From the NCBI RefSeq assembly GCF_004153455.1, contig NZ_SDQE01000006.1, positions 1-64,000 on the forward strand: DNA of 64,000 bases. The letters run 5' to 3'. The notes beneath the pieces are model-generated. The model saw only the letters and a list, made by a program, of their open reading frames with translations. It was not told where the DNA came from and made no database searches. The translations under genes were made by a program, and so were the position numbers. Positions within the stretch are counted from its first letter, which is position 1; every line of letters starts with the position of its first letter. Positions 34,415-43,956 of this stretch are shown here, piece after piece. This stretch comes from Allopusillimonas ginsengisoli. GTDB lineage: Bacteria > Pseudomonadota > Gammaproteobacteria > Burkholderiales > Burkholderiaceae_B.

Positions 34415-36196
34415 ATGCATATATTGTGGAAGTACTTGCGCCCCCATCAACGGCTTGTTGGCGTGGCGCTGCTGCTGGCCGCAGCAAGCCAGATCCTGTG
34501 GCTGGTCGACCCCATTATTTTCGGCAAGATCATCGACGATTACGCCATCAATCGCGCAGGTAAATCCGACGATGAGCTGGTTTCCGGCGTGCTCACGCTC
34601 TTGGCGCTGGCAGTGATTGTCGCCATACTTTCGCGCCTGTTCCAGGCCATGCAGGAGTATCTGACACGCCTGGTCGTGCAAAAATTCGGCACACAGATTT
34701 TCAACGACGGATTGCGCCATGCCTTGCGGCTGGAGTTTCAGGAGTTCGAAGCTCTGCGCAGCGGCGAAGTGCTTTCTTTACTGCAGAAGCTACGATCCGA
34801 CTGCGAACGCTTTATCAACACATTCATCAATACGGTATTTGCCGCCGGCGTGGGTATTGTGTTCCTGTGCTGGTACTCAGTCACCAAGCACTGGCTGCTG
34901 GTGCCGGTTTTCTTTGTGGGCGTATTGCTGCTGGGCGGCCTGACGGGCCTGTTGAGCCGCAAAATCAAGAGCCAGCAACGCTCCATTGTCAGGGAAACCA
35001 ATCGCAATTCTGGTTTTATTACCGAATCGCTGCGCAATATCGAGCTCATCAAAAGCCTGGGCCTGACCTATTCGGAAATTCGCAGATTGCAAACCCAGAC
35101 CAACAAGATCTTTGCCCTGGAAATGCAAAAGGTCAAAGTTGTGCGCATGCTTTCTTTTCTTCAGGGCACAACACTGAGTCTGCTCAAGCTGGCCGTGCTG
35201 TTTGCCCTGCTGTGGCTGATATTCAGGGATGTGCTGAGTACCGGCGAACTGATTGCCATGCAATTCATCGCGGTTGCGATTTTTGCTCCCCTGCAGCAAC
35301 TGGGCAATATCATTCTCGCTTACCGGGAGGCTCAGGCCTCATTGTCGAATTTCGACATGCTCACCAGCAAACCCATTGAGCGCCGCTCTAAAACCGCCAT
35401 CGAAATCGGCCCTATCGAGCAAATACGTTTCGATCATGTGAGCTTTCGCCACAAAGGCGGCGATGGCTACGCGCTGCAAGACGTATCTTTTTCTGCCCGT
35501 CTGGGCGACACCATCGCCTTCGTGGGACCATCCGGCTCTGGCAAATCGACGCTGGTCAAACTGCTGGTCGGCCTTTACCGACCAGCCGAAGGCGAGGTCT
35601 ACTACAACGATACGCAGACGAGCGACCTGCGCTTTAATCCGGCTCGCCGTCAAATTGGCTTTGTGACACAGGAAACCTATCTCTTTGCGGGCACGATCCG
35701 CGAAAACCTGCAGTTGGTCAAGCCCGATGTAACCGATGCGGAGATCGTCGTGGCCATGAAGCAGGCCTCCTGCGCCTATCTGCTGGACACACTGCCACAG
35801 GGGCTGGACACCGTGATCGGCGAAATGGGTGCACGGCTTTCGGGCGGGGAGCGTCAACGCCTTTCTATTACACGCGCATTGATCCGCAGGCCGCGCTTGC
35901 TGATTTTCGATGAAGCGACCTCGGCCTTGGACTCACTGACCGAAGAACAGATCACTGCCACCGTCAAGCAAATCTCGGAACGCAACGACCAGATCTCCAT
36001 CATGATCGCCCATCGGCTTTCCACCATCATGCACGCGCGCACGATTTTCGTGCTGGAACGTGGCCGCATCGTGGAGCAAGGCACACATGATCACCTGCTG
36101 TTGCAAAAGGGGCTGTACTACGCCATGTGGCGCCAGCAGATCGGCGAGCGTTCCTACCTGGCCACGCCTGCCACTGACGCGCCGGAGCAGGCCTGA
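34415..36196 (+). CDS. ABC exporter, fused membrane and ATPase domains (MsbA-like half-transporter)
   Basis: This 593-residue half-transporter has six membrane segments in residues 10-300, then an ATPase domain with Walker A GPSGSGKST (371-379), Q-loop GFVTQETYLF, signature LSGGERQR and Walker B LLIFDEATSALD. It probably homodimerises and exports a lipid, peptide or drug. It follows the TetR gene by 52 bp on the same strand, so it may be co-transcribed with it. No substrate clue is visible. Confidence 0.88.
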   Translation: MHILWKYLRPHQRLVGVALLLAAASQILWLVDPIIFGKIIDDYAINRAGKSDDELVSGVLTLLALAVIVAILSRLFQAMQEYLTRLVVQKFGTQIFNDGLRHALRLEFQEFEALRSGEVLSLLQKLRSDCERFINTFINTVFAAGVGIVFLCWYSVTKHWLLVPVFFVGVLLLGGLTGLLSRKIKSQQRSIVRETNRNSGFITESLRNIELIKSLGLTYSEIRRLQTQTNKIFALEMQKVKVVRMLSFLQGTTLSLLKLAVLFALLWLIFRDVLSTGELIAMQFIAVAIFAPLQQLGNIILAYREAQASLSNFDMLTSKPIERRSKTAIEIGPIEQIRFDHVSFRHKGGDGYALQDVSFSARLGDTIAFVGPSGSGKSTLVKLLVGLYRPAEGEVYYNDTQTSDLRFNPARRQIGFVTQETYLFAGTIRENLQLVKPDVTDAEIVVAMKQASCAYLLDTLPQGLDTVIGEMGARLSGGERQRLSITRALIRRPRLLIFDEATSALDSLTEEQITATVKQISERNDQISIMIAHRLSTIMHARTIFVLERGRIVEQGTHDHLLLQKGLYYAMWRQQIGERSYLATPATDAPEQA

Positions 36197-36512
36197 GGCT
36201 CAGTGAGTCGTGACCTCGCGTGACGTTTCCCATACGGGAGGTGTGGCGACATATCCCAGCCCCTTGCGGGGCTCGATTCCACGCTTGCGGGGCGACGCAA
36301 ATTTCTGTGACAAATTGGGCGCTGCGGCGATGTGGCGGATACAAGCTTGTAACCAAACGCGGCAGCGGGCCCGCACTTATTTCAATCCACTGCAAAGCCG
36401 GCCGGTTCGCTTGCTAAAGGCAGCGGGCTGACGATACGCTGATGCCATCGTGAGCCACGCCGGTATCGATTCGGGGCGGGCTCCCATGTATTGTCATTTT
36501 GCAGGAGTTGTC
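36197..36512. other. Intergenic region with a GC hairpin
   Basis: No gene is supported here. A perfect hairpin AGCCCC-TTGC-GGGGCT lies at 36258-36273 but is not followed by a T-run, so it is at most a weak terminator for the ABC exporter gene. The rest shows nothing recognisable until the AGGAG before the glycine-zipper gene. Confidence 0.4.
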
Positions 36513-36869
36513 ATGAAACTCGCTAACAAGATCGCCAGTCTTGCCTTCGCAGGCGCCCTGGCACTGGCAGCCGCCGGCAACGCCATGGCGTCTGATCGCA
36601 CGACCAACACCCTGCTGGGCGCGGGATTGGGCGCGGCAGCCGGCGCCATTTTTTCCGAAGGCGACCCGCTGTTCACTTTGGGCGGGGCCGCCGCTGGCGG
36701 GGTGCTGGGCAATGTATTGACGGAAGACCGCCGCGACAACTGGCGTGGCAACCGCCATTATCGCGGCAAGCAATGGGATAACCGGGGACCTCGCTGGCGC
36801 AATGTAAAGCATAAGAATTATCGCAGCCACGGGCGGCAGAATCATCGCGGCCACCGCCACCATCGTTAA
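36513..36869 (+). CDS. Small exported glycine-zipper protein with a basic tail
   Basis: This 118-residue protein is taken from the ATG at 36513 with AGGAG six bases upstream. It has a signal peptide (KIASLAFAGALALAAAGNAMA), then a glycine-zipper segment (LLGAGLGAAAGAIFSEGDPLF... GGAAAGGVLGNVL) that may insert in a membrane. The C-terminal 45 residues are rich in Arg, His, Asn and Trp. Glycine-zipper envelope proteins are common and mostly uncharacterised; the basic tail could bind acidic polymers or metal. Confidence 0.7.
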   Translation: MKLANKIASLAFAGALALAAAGNAMASDRTTNTLLGAGLGAAAGAIFSEGDPLFTLGGAAAGGVLGNVLTEDRRDNWRGNRHYRGKQWDNRGPRWRNVKHKNYRSHGRQNHRGHRHHR

Positions 36870-36889
36870 AGCGAAGGCGCCCTCCTTGC

Positions 36890-37822
36890 TCAATACCCCT
36901 TGCTGCGGGCAACCAGGCCAGTGGGACGCTCGCCGCGCATAAACACCCTGACCTTGTCCGCGATCTGGGTAACGGACTCTTCTTTCAAGCTCGCCGCCGC
37001 CACGTGCGGCGTGATCGTAATGGCCGGATGCGTCCAGAAGGGGTGGTCTGACGGCAGTGGCTCGGTTCGGAAGACATCAAGCGTCGCCCCCTTCAGATGC
37101 CCGGTTTCGAGCAAGGCCAGCAAGTCTTCCTCGACCAGGTGATCACCACGGCCAATATTGACGAGATAGCTGCCCTGCATAAGTTGGGATAGCGTCTCGC
37201 GACACAGAAAGTTTCGCGTGTCGTCTGTCAGTGGCAAGGTGTTCACCAGTACCCGGGTACGCGCCAAAAAGGCCGGCAGCTGCTCGCGACCGCCAAAGGA
37301 CTCAATGCCTGGCAACGCCTTGCCGCTGCGCGACCAGCCCGCTACGGGATAGTCCATAGCGGCCAGCGTTTGCGCCACGCGCGCGCCCATCACCCCCATG
37401 CCCAGCACGCCGACGGTCCATTCCTTGCGTCGGATGGCGGGCTGCGGCGCCCATGTTCCCGATGCCTGGACGCCTTCGTAGACATCAAACTGCCGGGATG
37501 CGCGAATCAGTGCATACGCGGCGTATTCGGCCATCTGCACCGCCATGCCCGCGTCTTCGAGTCGAACGAGCTGGATATCGTCGCGCAGCCCATCCAGCCC
37601 CAGCAAAGCGTCCACGCCTGCTCCCAGATTGAACACTGCGCGCACCCCAGGTTCACGACGCAGCAGATCGCGAGGCGGGTTCCAGACAATGGCCAGCTCC
37701 GCGCCGACCGGCGGTCCGTCAGGGCGCCAGTGATGGAATTCGACCTCTGGCAAAGCCGCCTGCAGCGGCGCTATCCATGTTGGAGATTCGATCCGGTCGG
37801 CATAGGCAAAAATGGCTTTCAC
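36890..37822 (-). CDS. ghrA: D-2-hydroxyacid dehydrogenase (GhrA-like glyoxylate/hydroxypyruvate reductase)
   Basis: This 310-residue NAD(P)-dependent reductase begins at a GTG. The Rossmann motif GVLGMGVMGARVAQTLAAM is present, with NIGRGDHLVEEDLL and PHVAAAS containing the catalytic His. Length and the Trp-rich N-terminal substrate domain (PTWIAPL, FHHWRPD) match GhrA, which reduces glyoxylate and hydroxypyruvate. It seems to be a single gene between the glycine-zipper gene and the third receptor. The exact substrate is inferred. Confidence 0.82.
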   Translation of the reverse strand: MKAIFAYADRIESPTWIAPLQAALPEVEFHHWRPDGPPVGAELAIVWNPPRDLLRREPGVRAVFNLGAGVDALLGLDGLRDDIQLVRLEDAGMAVQMAEYAAYALIRASRQFDVYEGVQASGTWAPQPAIRRKEWTVGVLGMGVMGARVAQTLAAMDYPVAGWSRSGKALPGIESFGGREQLPAFLARTRVLVNTLPLTDDTRNFLCRETLSQLMQGSYLVNIGRGDHLVEEDLLALLETGHLKGATLDVFRTEPLPSDHPFWTHPAITITPHVAAASLKEESVTQIADKVRVFMRGERPTGLVARSKGY

Positions 37823-37906
37823 GTTGCTTGGCTTCCTGTAAAGATGGAACTGAAACAGCGCCCCATCCTACCAGAACTCGCCCACGCGATCCGCGCTGCG
37901 ATACGC

Positions 37907-40075
37907 TCAAAAGCGATATGTGGCACTCGCGACAATCGTGCGTTGCGAACCGTACCAGCAGTCGCCACGCGACAGGCACGTACTTACATACGTCTTGTCG
38001 AACAGATTGTTGACGTTCAAGGCATACCGCCACGAGGGTGTTTCATAGGCCAGCATTGCATCGACCAGCGTCACGCTGGGCGTACGGGGCGCATCGCCAT
38101 CGCGGAAGCCGCCAAGCCAGCGTACGCCGGCACCCGCCGACAAGCCCGCCATCGCGCCAGAGGAAAAGCGGTACTTGCCCCAGACCGAGGCTTGATGCTT
38201 GGGAAGGCCCGCGAGCTGCTCATCCAGATCAAGATAGTTGTAGCTTGAGATCAGATCGAACTGGCGCCCCAGTTCCGTTTTCAGTTCAAGCTCTATACCG
38301 CGGTTGCGTGTCTTGCCGACCTGTGCTTGCTGAGTGGGCCTGCTCGGGTCATCCACCAACCGATTCTCTTCGGATAAGGTGTACGCTGCCACATTGAACA
38401 CCGTGCCGCCTTCCGGAGACTCATACTTGAGTCCGGCCTCAATTTGCTTGCCTTTCAAGGGTACGAATCGTTCGCCGTCAGCATTTCGGCCAAACACCGG
38501 CGTAAACGATTCGCTGTAACTGAGATAGGGCGAAAAGCCATTGTCGGCGGCATACATCACGCCCAGGCGCTTGGTGGTGGCCTTGTTGACCGAGTCCTGC
38601 TCTCCTTCGATCATGCTTTCGGAGCGATCGCGCCGCAGCCCCGCCACCACGATCCAGTTCTTGTAGCGCATCTGGTTCTGCAGGTAAACACCGAGATCCC
38701 GCTGTCTTGCGGTGGGATCATCCGACAGGGTCGGTGGCGTGAAATCCGGGTAGACAGGATTGTAGGCATCAATGAGAGGTACCGTCCCACCCAGATACGT
38801 GGGCACATCGAAACCTGATCGCTTTTCTTCCCGCGCGTAACTGGCATCCAGACCCAGCAGTACGTGGTGGCTCACCTCGCCCGTATTGAATTTGCCGTCA
38901 ATGTGCTGATCCGCGGATACCATGTTCACCGTCGTCACCGATGCGTCAGCAAAACGCCCAAACAGACGTTTGTTGACTGGATCCCCGGCCCAGCCTCCTG
39001 GCAAGGTAAACGAATCCCCATACAAGCTGCGGTAGTCCACCTTGTTGCGCGAGAAGCGCACGTTCTGACGGACGGTCCAGTCATCGTTAAATGCGTGCTC
39101 AAAACTCCAGCCTATGGCCTGGCGGCGTGAGTTGTAGCGATCCCAGTCCGGGTCGCCAATGAAACGATCCACCGGCAGCTTGCCATTGGGATTGTCGATC
39201 ACCACACCTTCCCATGGGAAAAATTGCGATGTGGAGCCGGTCTTGTCTTCCTGGAACAAGGCCATGAAGGTCAGCGACGTCTGTGCGCTTGGCTTCCAGG
39301 TCAATGATGGCGCCAGCAACCATCTGTCGTCCGGCACATGATCGACCTGCGTATTGGCTTCGCGGCCGACTGCGACAACGCGATATAGCCAGGTACCCGC
39401 CTCATTGAGCGGTCCGGTAAGATCGGCCTGGATCTGGCGGCGCGCATTGGTGCCATACGACACCCCGATTTCGCGCTGCTCCTCATCCAGCGGACGCTTG
39501 CTCACCATGTTGACCACGCCTGCGGTGCTGCCCTGCCCATACAGCATGGAGGCGGGCCCGCGCAGCACTTCGATACGCTCAAGATTGTAGGGTTCGGTAC
39601 GCGTCGTGCTGGTGTACCAGTTGTAGTTTGTGCGTAGCCCATCCAGATAAACCGTGGGTTCCGAGCCTCGGATCGAGAAGGAATCGGTGCGGGAATCCAG
39701 GCCATAGGCATCGGAGCGCACGCCAGCGGCATAGGTCAGCGCATCCTGCAGGCCCTGGGCGCCTTGGTCGCGAATCTGATCGCTGGTGACAATGGTGATG
39801 GACTGCGGCGTTTCGTTAAGCGGCGTATCGGTTTTGGTGGCAGTTATCGACCGCTTGGCAATGTAGCCATTGACCGGCTCCAGCGGCGATTCTTCGCCTG
39901 GCGCGGCCTGAACCGTGATCGGCGCGAGCGTGCGAGCATCGCCTTGCGCTTGCCCTGATGGCGGCACCTGTGCCTGCGCCGTGGCCTGCCCCATGGCTGG
40001 CGTAGACATGCCTGCTGATAAAAACATACTGGCAATCGTAATCGCCACCGGCCCGCTTGATTCAATGCGCGGCAT
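37907..40075 (-). CDS. TonB-dependent siderophore receptor, locus 3
   Basis: This 722-residue receptor starts at the ATG at 40073-40075, which opens a signal-like stretch (RIESSGPVAITIASMFLSAG, cleavage near AMG). The plug has NETPQSITIVTSDQIRDQG and IEVLRGPASMLYGQGSTAGVVNMVSKRP (the RGPASMLYG core is diagnostic). The barrel ends QRTIVASATYRF. The long plug and DSFSIRG-type motif resemble FhuA/FoxA-group ferrisiderophore receptors. It follows a PepSY gene and a small membrane protein gene on the same strand, probably one operon under a Fur site near 41588. Confidence 0.92.
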   Translation of the reverse strand: MPRIESSGPVAITIASMFLSAGMSTPAMGQATAQAQVPPSGQAQGDARTLAPITVQAAPGEESPLEPVNGYIAKRSITATKTDTPLNETPQSITIVTSDQIRDQGAQGLQDALTYAAGVRSDAYGLDSRTDSFSIRGSEPTVYLDGLRTNYNWYTSTTRTEPYNLERIEVLRGPASMLYGQGSTAGVVNMVSKRPLDEEQREIGVSYGTNARRQIQADLTGPLNEAGTWLYRVVAVGREANTQVDHVPDDRWLLAPSLTWKPSAQTSLTFMALFQEDKTGSTSQFFPWEGVVIDNPNGKLPVDRFIGDPDWDRYNSRRQAIGWSFEHAFNDDWTVRQNVRFSRNKVDYRSLYGDSFTLPGGWAGDPVNKRLFGRFADASVTTVNMVSADQHIDGKFNTGEVSHHVLLGLDASYAREEKRSGFDVPTYLGGTVPLIDAYNPVYPDFTPPTLSDDPTARQRDLGVYLQNQMRYKNWIVVAGLRRDRSESMIEGEQDSVNKATTKRLGVMYAADNGFSPYLSYSESFTPVFGRNADGERFVPLKGKQIEAGLKYESPEGGTVFNVAAYTLSEENRLVDDPSRPTQQAQVGKTRNRGIELELKTELGRQFDLISSYNYLDLDEQLAGLPKHQASVWGKYRFSSGAMAGLSAGAGVRWLGGFRDGDAPRTPSVTLVDAMLAYETPSWRYALNVNNLFDKTYVSTCLSRGDCWYGSQRTIVASATYRF

Positions 40076-40153
40076 GAAGCCTCTCCCTACCGATATAGTT
40101 GGTTCAAATAAAAAGTTCTGCTGCCACAGGCACAAATAAACGGCAAACCTTGG

Positions 40154-40333
40154 TCAGCGCCGCGGAAACACCCAGAAGCCAATGCCTACCAGCAACGGCA
40201 CCGTGAGTGCTGCCCACGCCATGCCGTGCCAGATCCCGACACCCAGCAGCGCCGCGAGCAGCCCGAAACAGGTCAGCACACCCAGAATGATGGGAATGCC
40301 CCAGAGCTTGATGAACGAAGAGGATGGGCCCAT
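40154..40333 (-). CDS. Small two-helix membrane protein of the PepSY/receptor operon
   Basis: This 59-residue protein has two hydrophobic helices (LWGIPIILGVLTCFGLLAALLGVGIW and MAWAALTVPLLVGIGFWVF, cited by their ends) and a basic C-terminus PRR. Its ATG begins one base after the PepSY stop. Small proteins of this kind accompany PepSY-TM genes in iron-uptake loci; their role is unknown and may be to stabilise the PepSY protein. Confidence 0.7.
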   Translation of the reverse strand: MGPSSSFIKLWGIPIILGVLTCFGLLAALLGVGIWHGMAWAALTVPLLVGIGFWVFPRR

Positions 40334-40334
40334 G

Positions 40335-41513
40335 TCAGGATCCCGAGCCGCTGAGCGCAGGGGATAGCTCGCGCGCCATCCGCGCTATCCGGGCATCGGT
40401 GGCCTTGCGGCGCGCAAACCACAGATACAGCCCGCTGCCCACCACAATGATGGTCAGGATGTCGAGCAGCGCCCACAGCACTTTCAGTGGCATGCCCCCG
40501 TAATCCCCAAAGTGAAGCGGACGGGACAACTCAAGAACATTCAAATACCAGGGAGGATGCGCAACGGTCGTGACTTCACCGGTGGTCGCATCCACCAGCA
40601 CCGGGGTAAACAGGTGGGATGTCAGCGGCGTGGCGCCTTTGGTCCACATCATGTAGTGATGCGGTGTCGCAAAACGATTGCCCGGAAAATTGAAACTGAG
40701 CACCTCGTTCCCCGGCACGGCCTTGCCTGCCGCCTCGACAGCCGCCTGAGCCGAGGCCAGCTTGACGGGGGGCGCGTCATTCTTATAGGGGGCGATGATT
40801 TGCGCAACTTCTGTGGATTGCCACAAGCTGAATAATGGCGTGGCCAGTTCGTTGATCACGCCCGTGGCGCCGACGACAAATGCCCAGGTAAGGGTCACAA
40901 TACCCAGCAGATTATGCAGGTCCAGCCACTTGAGCCGCGATGAGCGCTCCGTGCGCACGGTGCCGAATGACAATTTTTTCATGAAGGGGCCGTAAAGCAC
41001 CACGCCAGACACGATGGCGATCACAAACAGCAGGCCCATAAAGCCGATGAACAATTCGCCGGGCAAGCCGGCGAACCAGTCGACATGCAAGGCCAGCATA
41101 ATGCCCATGAAAGACAGTTTTTCGTCCGACTGCGGGCCTCCGTCTTTCAGCAGGTCGCCAGTGTGGGCATCAAACCTGAGAAAATGGTTGGTGTCGAAAT
41201 CAGCCTTGTGCGAAGGAGACATGCCCACCAGCACCTGCGGCTGGGCATCGTCCATGAATACGAATTCGACCACGTCGTTCGGATACAACGCACCCGCCTT
41301 CTCGAGCATGGTGTCAATGTTCGCGCGCGGCGTGCCCTCGGGCACCACCGCATAGGGTTTGGCGTCGTCCAGCCATCCTTCGATCTCCTCGTGGAAAACA
41401 AGCGGAAGGCCGGTGATGCAGATGACCAATAAAAACACGGTACAGACAAGACTGGACCATTTATGGAGCCAGTACCATGTCTTGAGCGATGACGCTGCCG
41501 TCATAGAAAACAA
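40335..41513 (-). CDS. PepSY-TM family inner-membrane protein
   Basis: This 392-residue protein has an N-terminal helix (WYWLHKWSSLVCTVFLLVICITGLPLVF), where HKW and the following region match PepSY-TM proteins. It has two mid-protein helix groups (GLLFVIAIVSGVVLYGPFM; LLGIVTLTWAFVVGATGVINEL) and a C-terminal helix near 355-375. It is shorter than the PepSY protein at 15702-17270. Probable role: inner-membrane reductase or handling step for the iron chelate imported by the third receptor. Confidence 0.85.
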   Translation of the reverse strand: MFSMTAASSLKTWYWLHKWSSLVCTVFLLVICITGLPLVFHEEIEGWLDDAKPYAVVPEGTPRANIDTMLEKAGALYPNDVVEFVFMDDAQPQVLVGMSPSHKADFDTNHFLRFDAHTGDLLKDGGPQSDEKLSFMGIMLALHVDWFAGLPGELFIGFMGLLFVIAIVSGVVLYGPFMKKLSFGTVRTERSSRLKWLDLHNLLGIVTLTWAFVVGATGVINELATPLFSLWQSTEVAQIIAPYKNDAPPVKLASAQAAVEAAGKAVPGNEVLSFNFPGNRFATPHHYMMWTKGATPLTSHLFTPVLVDATTGEVTTVAHPPWYLNVLELSRPLHFGDYGGMPLKVLWALLDILTIIVVGSGLYLWFARRKATDARIARMARELSPALSGSGS

Positions 41514-41587
41514 CCCTGGCCGGGCTGTGCGTTGCCATGCCGCGCTGATAGAACCATGAGATATTCCAGATAAAGAATCTTATTATA

Positions 41588-41606
41588 GATAAGAATGGTT
41601 ATTATT
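41588..41606. promoter_or_regulatory. Candidate Fur box upstream of the PepSY-receptor operon
   Basis: GATAAGAATGGTTATTATT matches about 13 of 19 positions of the Fur consensus, and the surroundings are very AT-rich with more GATAA/TTATC half-sites. It lies about 75 bp upstream of the PepSY start. Weaker than the site at 23673. Confidence 0.5.
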
Positions 41607-41707
41607 CTAATTATTATCGAAAATTCATGTCAATCAGAAATTGGCAACCTGAACCAACAGGTAAAAGCCTGTTACCCGTTGCCGATGCGACCCAAGCAGA
41701 CGCATAA

Positions 41708-41740
41708 CAAAAACGCCGCAGCCTCTTTCGAGCTGCGGCG
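41708..41740 (-). terminator. Rho-independent terminator of dsbC
   Basis: Read on the minus strand, CGCCGCAGC (41740-41732) pairs perfectly with GCTGCGGCG (41722-41714) around a 9-nt loop, followed by TTTTTG. It ends the minus-strand transcript 28 bp after the dsbC stop. Confidence 0.85.
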
Positions 41741-41767
41741 GCGTGTGTTGCCAGACCAACAGGTTGT

Positions 41768-42697
41768 TTATCCCTTGAGGCTGTTCAGCTTCTTGTTCAG
41801 CACATCCAATGGCACTGCGCCGTTAATGCGGCTGCCGTCGGAGAAAAAGATGGCGGGCGTGCCCTGCACCATGAGCTTGCGGCCCAGGGCAAGTACCTTG
41901 TCGATCGGGGTTTCGCATTGCGCCTCGGCTGGCTTCTTGCCGTTTGTCATCCACGCCGCCCAGGTCGTCGCCTGATCTTTGGCACACCAGACATTGCGCG
42001 CCTTGATGGTGGAATCCGGGCTCAGAATCGGAAATAGAAAGGAATAAATGGTGACGTTATCCACATCCTTGAGCGTGTGGTGCAACTGCTTGCAATAGCC
42101 ACAGTTCGGATCCTCGAAAATAGCCATGACACGCGAACCGTCTCCCTTGACCTGTTTGACAGCCAGATCCAGCGGCAAGGACGAGAAAGAAACCTTGGAG
42201 AGTTCCTCCAGGCGGGCTGCCGTCAGATCAGCCCGCCGCTTGGCGTCGATCAGCGAGCCCTGGAGGATATAGTCGACCGCCGCATTCGCGTAGATTACGT
42301 CCGTGCCAAGCTGTATTTCATATAAACCAGGAAAGGGCGTTTCGCGCACCCCGGCCACATCGATTTCGGGAAAACGTTTTTCGAATGCGCCACGAACGTC
42401 GTCCAGCGTCACGGGTGCCGCGACAGGGGCTGGTGCTGGTGCTGGTGCTGATGCTGGCGCTGATGCCGGTGCCGGGGCGGCGCCAGGCATGGCGTTCATC
42501 TCATGGCCATCCTCGACAGCCGGCGTGCCGGCTGCCTGAACGCCTGGCGTCACGCCCTGGCCTGCAGCTTGCGCATCCGTGGCCACGGAATCTTGTTCTG
42601 TACCCGCCGTGGCGGTTTCCTGGGCGACGGCTGGCAAACCCAGCAAGGACACCCCTGTTGCGGCGGCGATCAACCAGCCCGCTAAACGCAAACGCAT
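41768..42697 (-). CDS. dsbC: DsbC-type periplasmic disulfide isomerase with an extended Ala/Pro linker
   Basis: This 309-residue protein has a signal peptide ending near AVAQE, then a low-complexity segment to about residue 96 made largely of Ala and Pro (APAPAS repeats). A DsbC N-terminal dimerisation domain (VRGAFEKRFPEIDVAGVRETPFPGLYEI) and a thioredoxin domain with C199-G-Y-C202 in EDPNCGYCKQ follow. Typical DsbC is about 240 residues, so the linker is an insertion between signal and dimer domain. Role: shuffling wrong disulfides in the periplasm with DsbD. It lies 33 bp downstream of the UbiH-type gene. Confidence 0.88.
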   Translation of the reverse strand: MRLRLAGWLIAAATGVSLLGLPAVAQETATAGTEQDSVATDAQAAGQGVTPGVQAAGTPAVEDGHEMNAMPGAAPAPASAPASAPAPAPAPVAAPVTLDDVRGAFEKRFPEIDVAGVRETPFPGLYEIQLGTDVIYANAAVDYILQGSLIDAKRRADLTAARLEELSKVSFSSLPLDLAVKQVKGDGSRVMAIFEDPNCGYCKQLHHTLKDVDNVTIYSFLFPILSPDSTIKARNVWCAKDQATTWAAWMTNGKKPAEAQCETPIDKVLALGRKLMVQGTPAIFFSDGSRINGAVPLDVLNKKLNSLKG

Positions 42698-42729
42698 ATC
42701 AACTCCTGCTCAAAATTACGTTACAGCCA

Positions 42730-43947
42730 TCATACGTCATGAGTGCGACCCGCCGCGGCATCGATAAGCAGACGCTTGACGAAAGGCAAGCGATCCGCGC
42801 ACCGCATACCAAGGTTACGCGCCCAGGCCACGGGCGTGGCAGGAGACGCGAATAATTTATGCAGGCCATCGGTGGCCAGCCGCATGGCCAGAACAGGCTC
42901 CGCGCGCGCGCGCCGATACCGGCGCAGTATTCGCGGATCGCCCGCGTGACGAAACGCTTCTTTGTGTGCCAGCACATGCAGCAAGGCCTCGACATCGCCC
43001 AGCCCCAGGTTCAGCCCCTGGCCCGCCAGAGGGTGCACGCGATGGCCCGCATCGCCGACCAGCGCAACACCCGCGCCGATCATGTCGCTATGCTCTATGA
43101 ACAAAGGAAAGGCGTAAGGCGTGCTTCGAACCTGCAGCCGCCCCAGGCGGCCGCTACTGGCCGCAAGAAGCCGGGCCTCTAGCAGGCTGGCACGCGCGTC
43201 CTGTGGCAGCGTCATCCACGCCCGCGCCTGCTCACCTGGCATGGACCACACCATGGACACCTGATGGCCGGCTTCGGTGTCGGGCATCGGCAGCAGCGCC
43301 AGGACGCTGTCGCCAGTAAACCACTGTATGGCCCTATTCTGATGCGGCAGTTCACACGTTAGATGAACCACGATCCCGGTATCGCCATAGGCCCGGGATT
43401 GATGGGCAATGCCGGCAGCTTGCCGAACCGGCGATTGCGCGCCATCGGCGCCCACCAGCAAGCTGGGCCGGAACTGCTTGCCGCTTTCAGTCGTTACCAC
43501 TCCCGATTGCAGTCCCTGGAATTTTTCCTTGACCCAAGGAATGCCATATACCTGAACAGCCTGTTGGAGCACTCTTTCCATTTCGCTGGATTCGACGATC
43601 CAGGCCAGCGCTGATCGCGCATCCTGCCAGGCATCCAGATTGACCAGGCCGTCGGCGTCGCCATGAACTTCCATCGCCTTGACTGGCGTTACACGCCGCG
43701 CATCCATCATGGCCCAGACACCCAGCCGTTCAAGAAAGGCCTGGCTGGCGGGGGACATCGCATACACCCGGGGGCTGTAGTCGTCCCGCCCGTAAGCAGG
43801 GGGTGCATTGTGCGGACCCAGCAGTGTGGCGGCGTATCCGCCACGAGCCAACCCCAATGCCGTCGCCAGCCCGGCGATCCCGGTGCCACACACCAGAACC
43901 GATTCTTTTGCAGCGCTTCGATTTGTCGCCATAGTCTGTATCGCCAA
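42730..43947 (-). CDS. FAD-dependent UbiH/UbiF/Coq6-family hydroxylase
   Basis: This 405-residue flavoprotein monooxygenase has the dinucleotide fold GTGIAGLATALGLARGG (N-terminal), an internal LVGADGAQSPVR (the DG motif), and the C-terminal FAD motif VGDAGHRVHPLAGQGLNLGLGDVEAL. This last motif is characteristic of ubiquinone ring hydroxylases (UbiH, UbiI, UbiF). Which ring position it hydroxylates is not decided by sequence. It sits between dsbC and mltA in the order seen in Bordetella-type genomes. Confidence 0.88.
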   Translation of the reverse strand: MAIQTMATNRSAAKESVLVCGTGIAGLATALGLARGGYAATLLGPHNAPPAYGRDDYSPRVYAMSPASQAFLERLGVWAMMDARRVTPVKAMEVHGDADGLVNLDAWQDARSALAWIVESSEMERVLQQAVQVYGIPWVKEKFQGLQSGVVTTESGKQFRPSLLVGADGAQSPVRQAAGIAHQSRAYGDTGIVVHLTCELPHQNRAIQWFTGDSVLALLPMPDTEAGHQVSMVWSMPGEQARAWMTLPQDARASLLEARLLAASSGRLGRLQVRSTPYAFPLFIEHSDMIGAGVALVGDAGHRVHPLAGQGLNLGLGDVEALLHVLAHKEAFRHAGDPRILRRYRRARAEPVLAMRLATDGLHKLFASPATPVAWARNLGMRCADRLPFVKRLLIDAAAGRTHDV

Positions 43948-43956
43948 TGATCTCGG

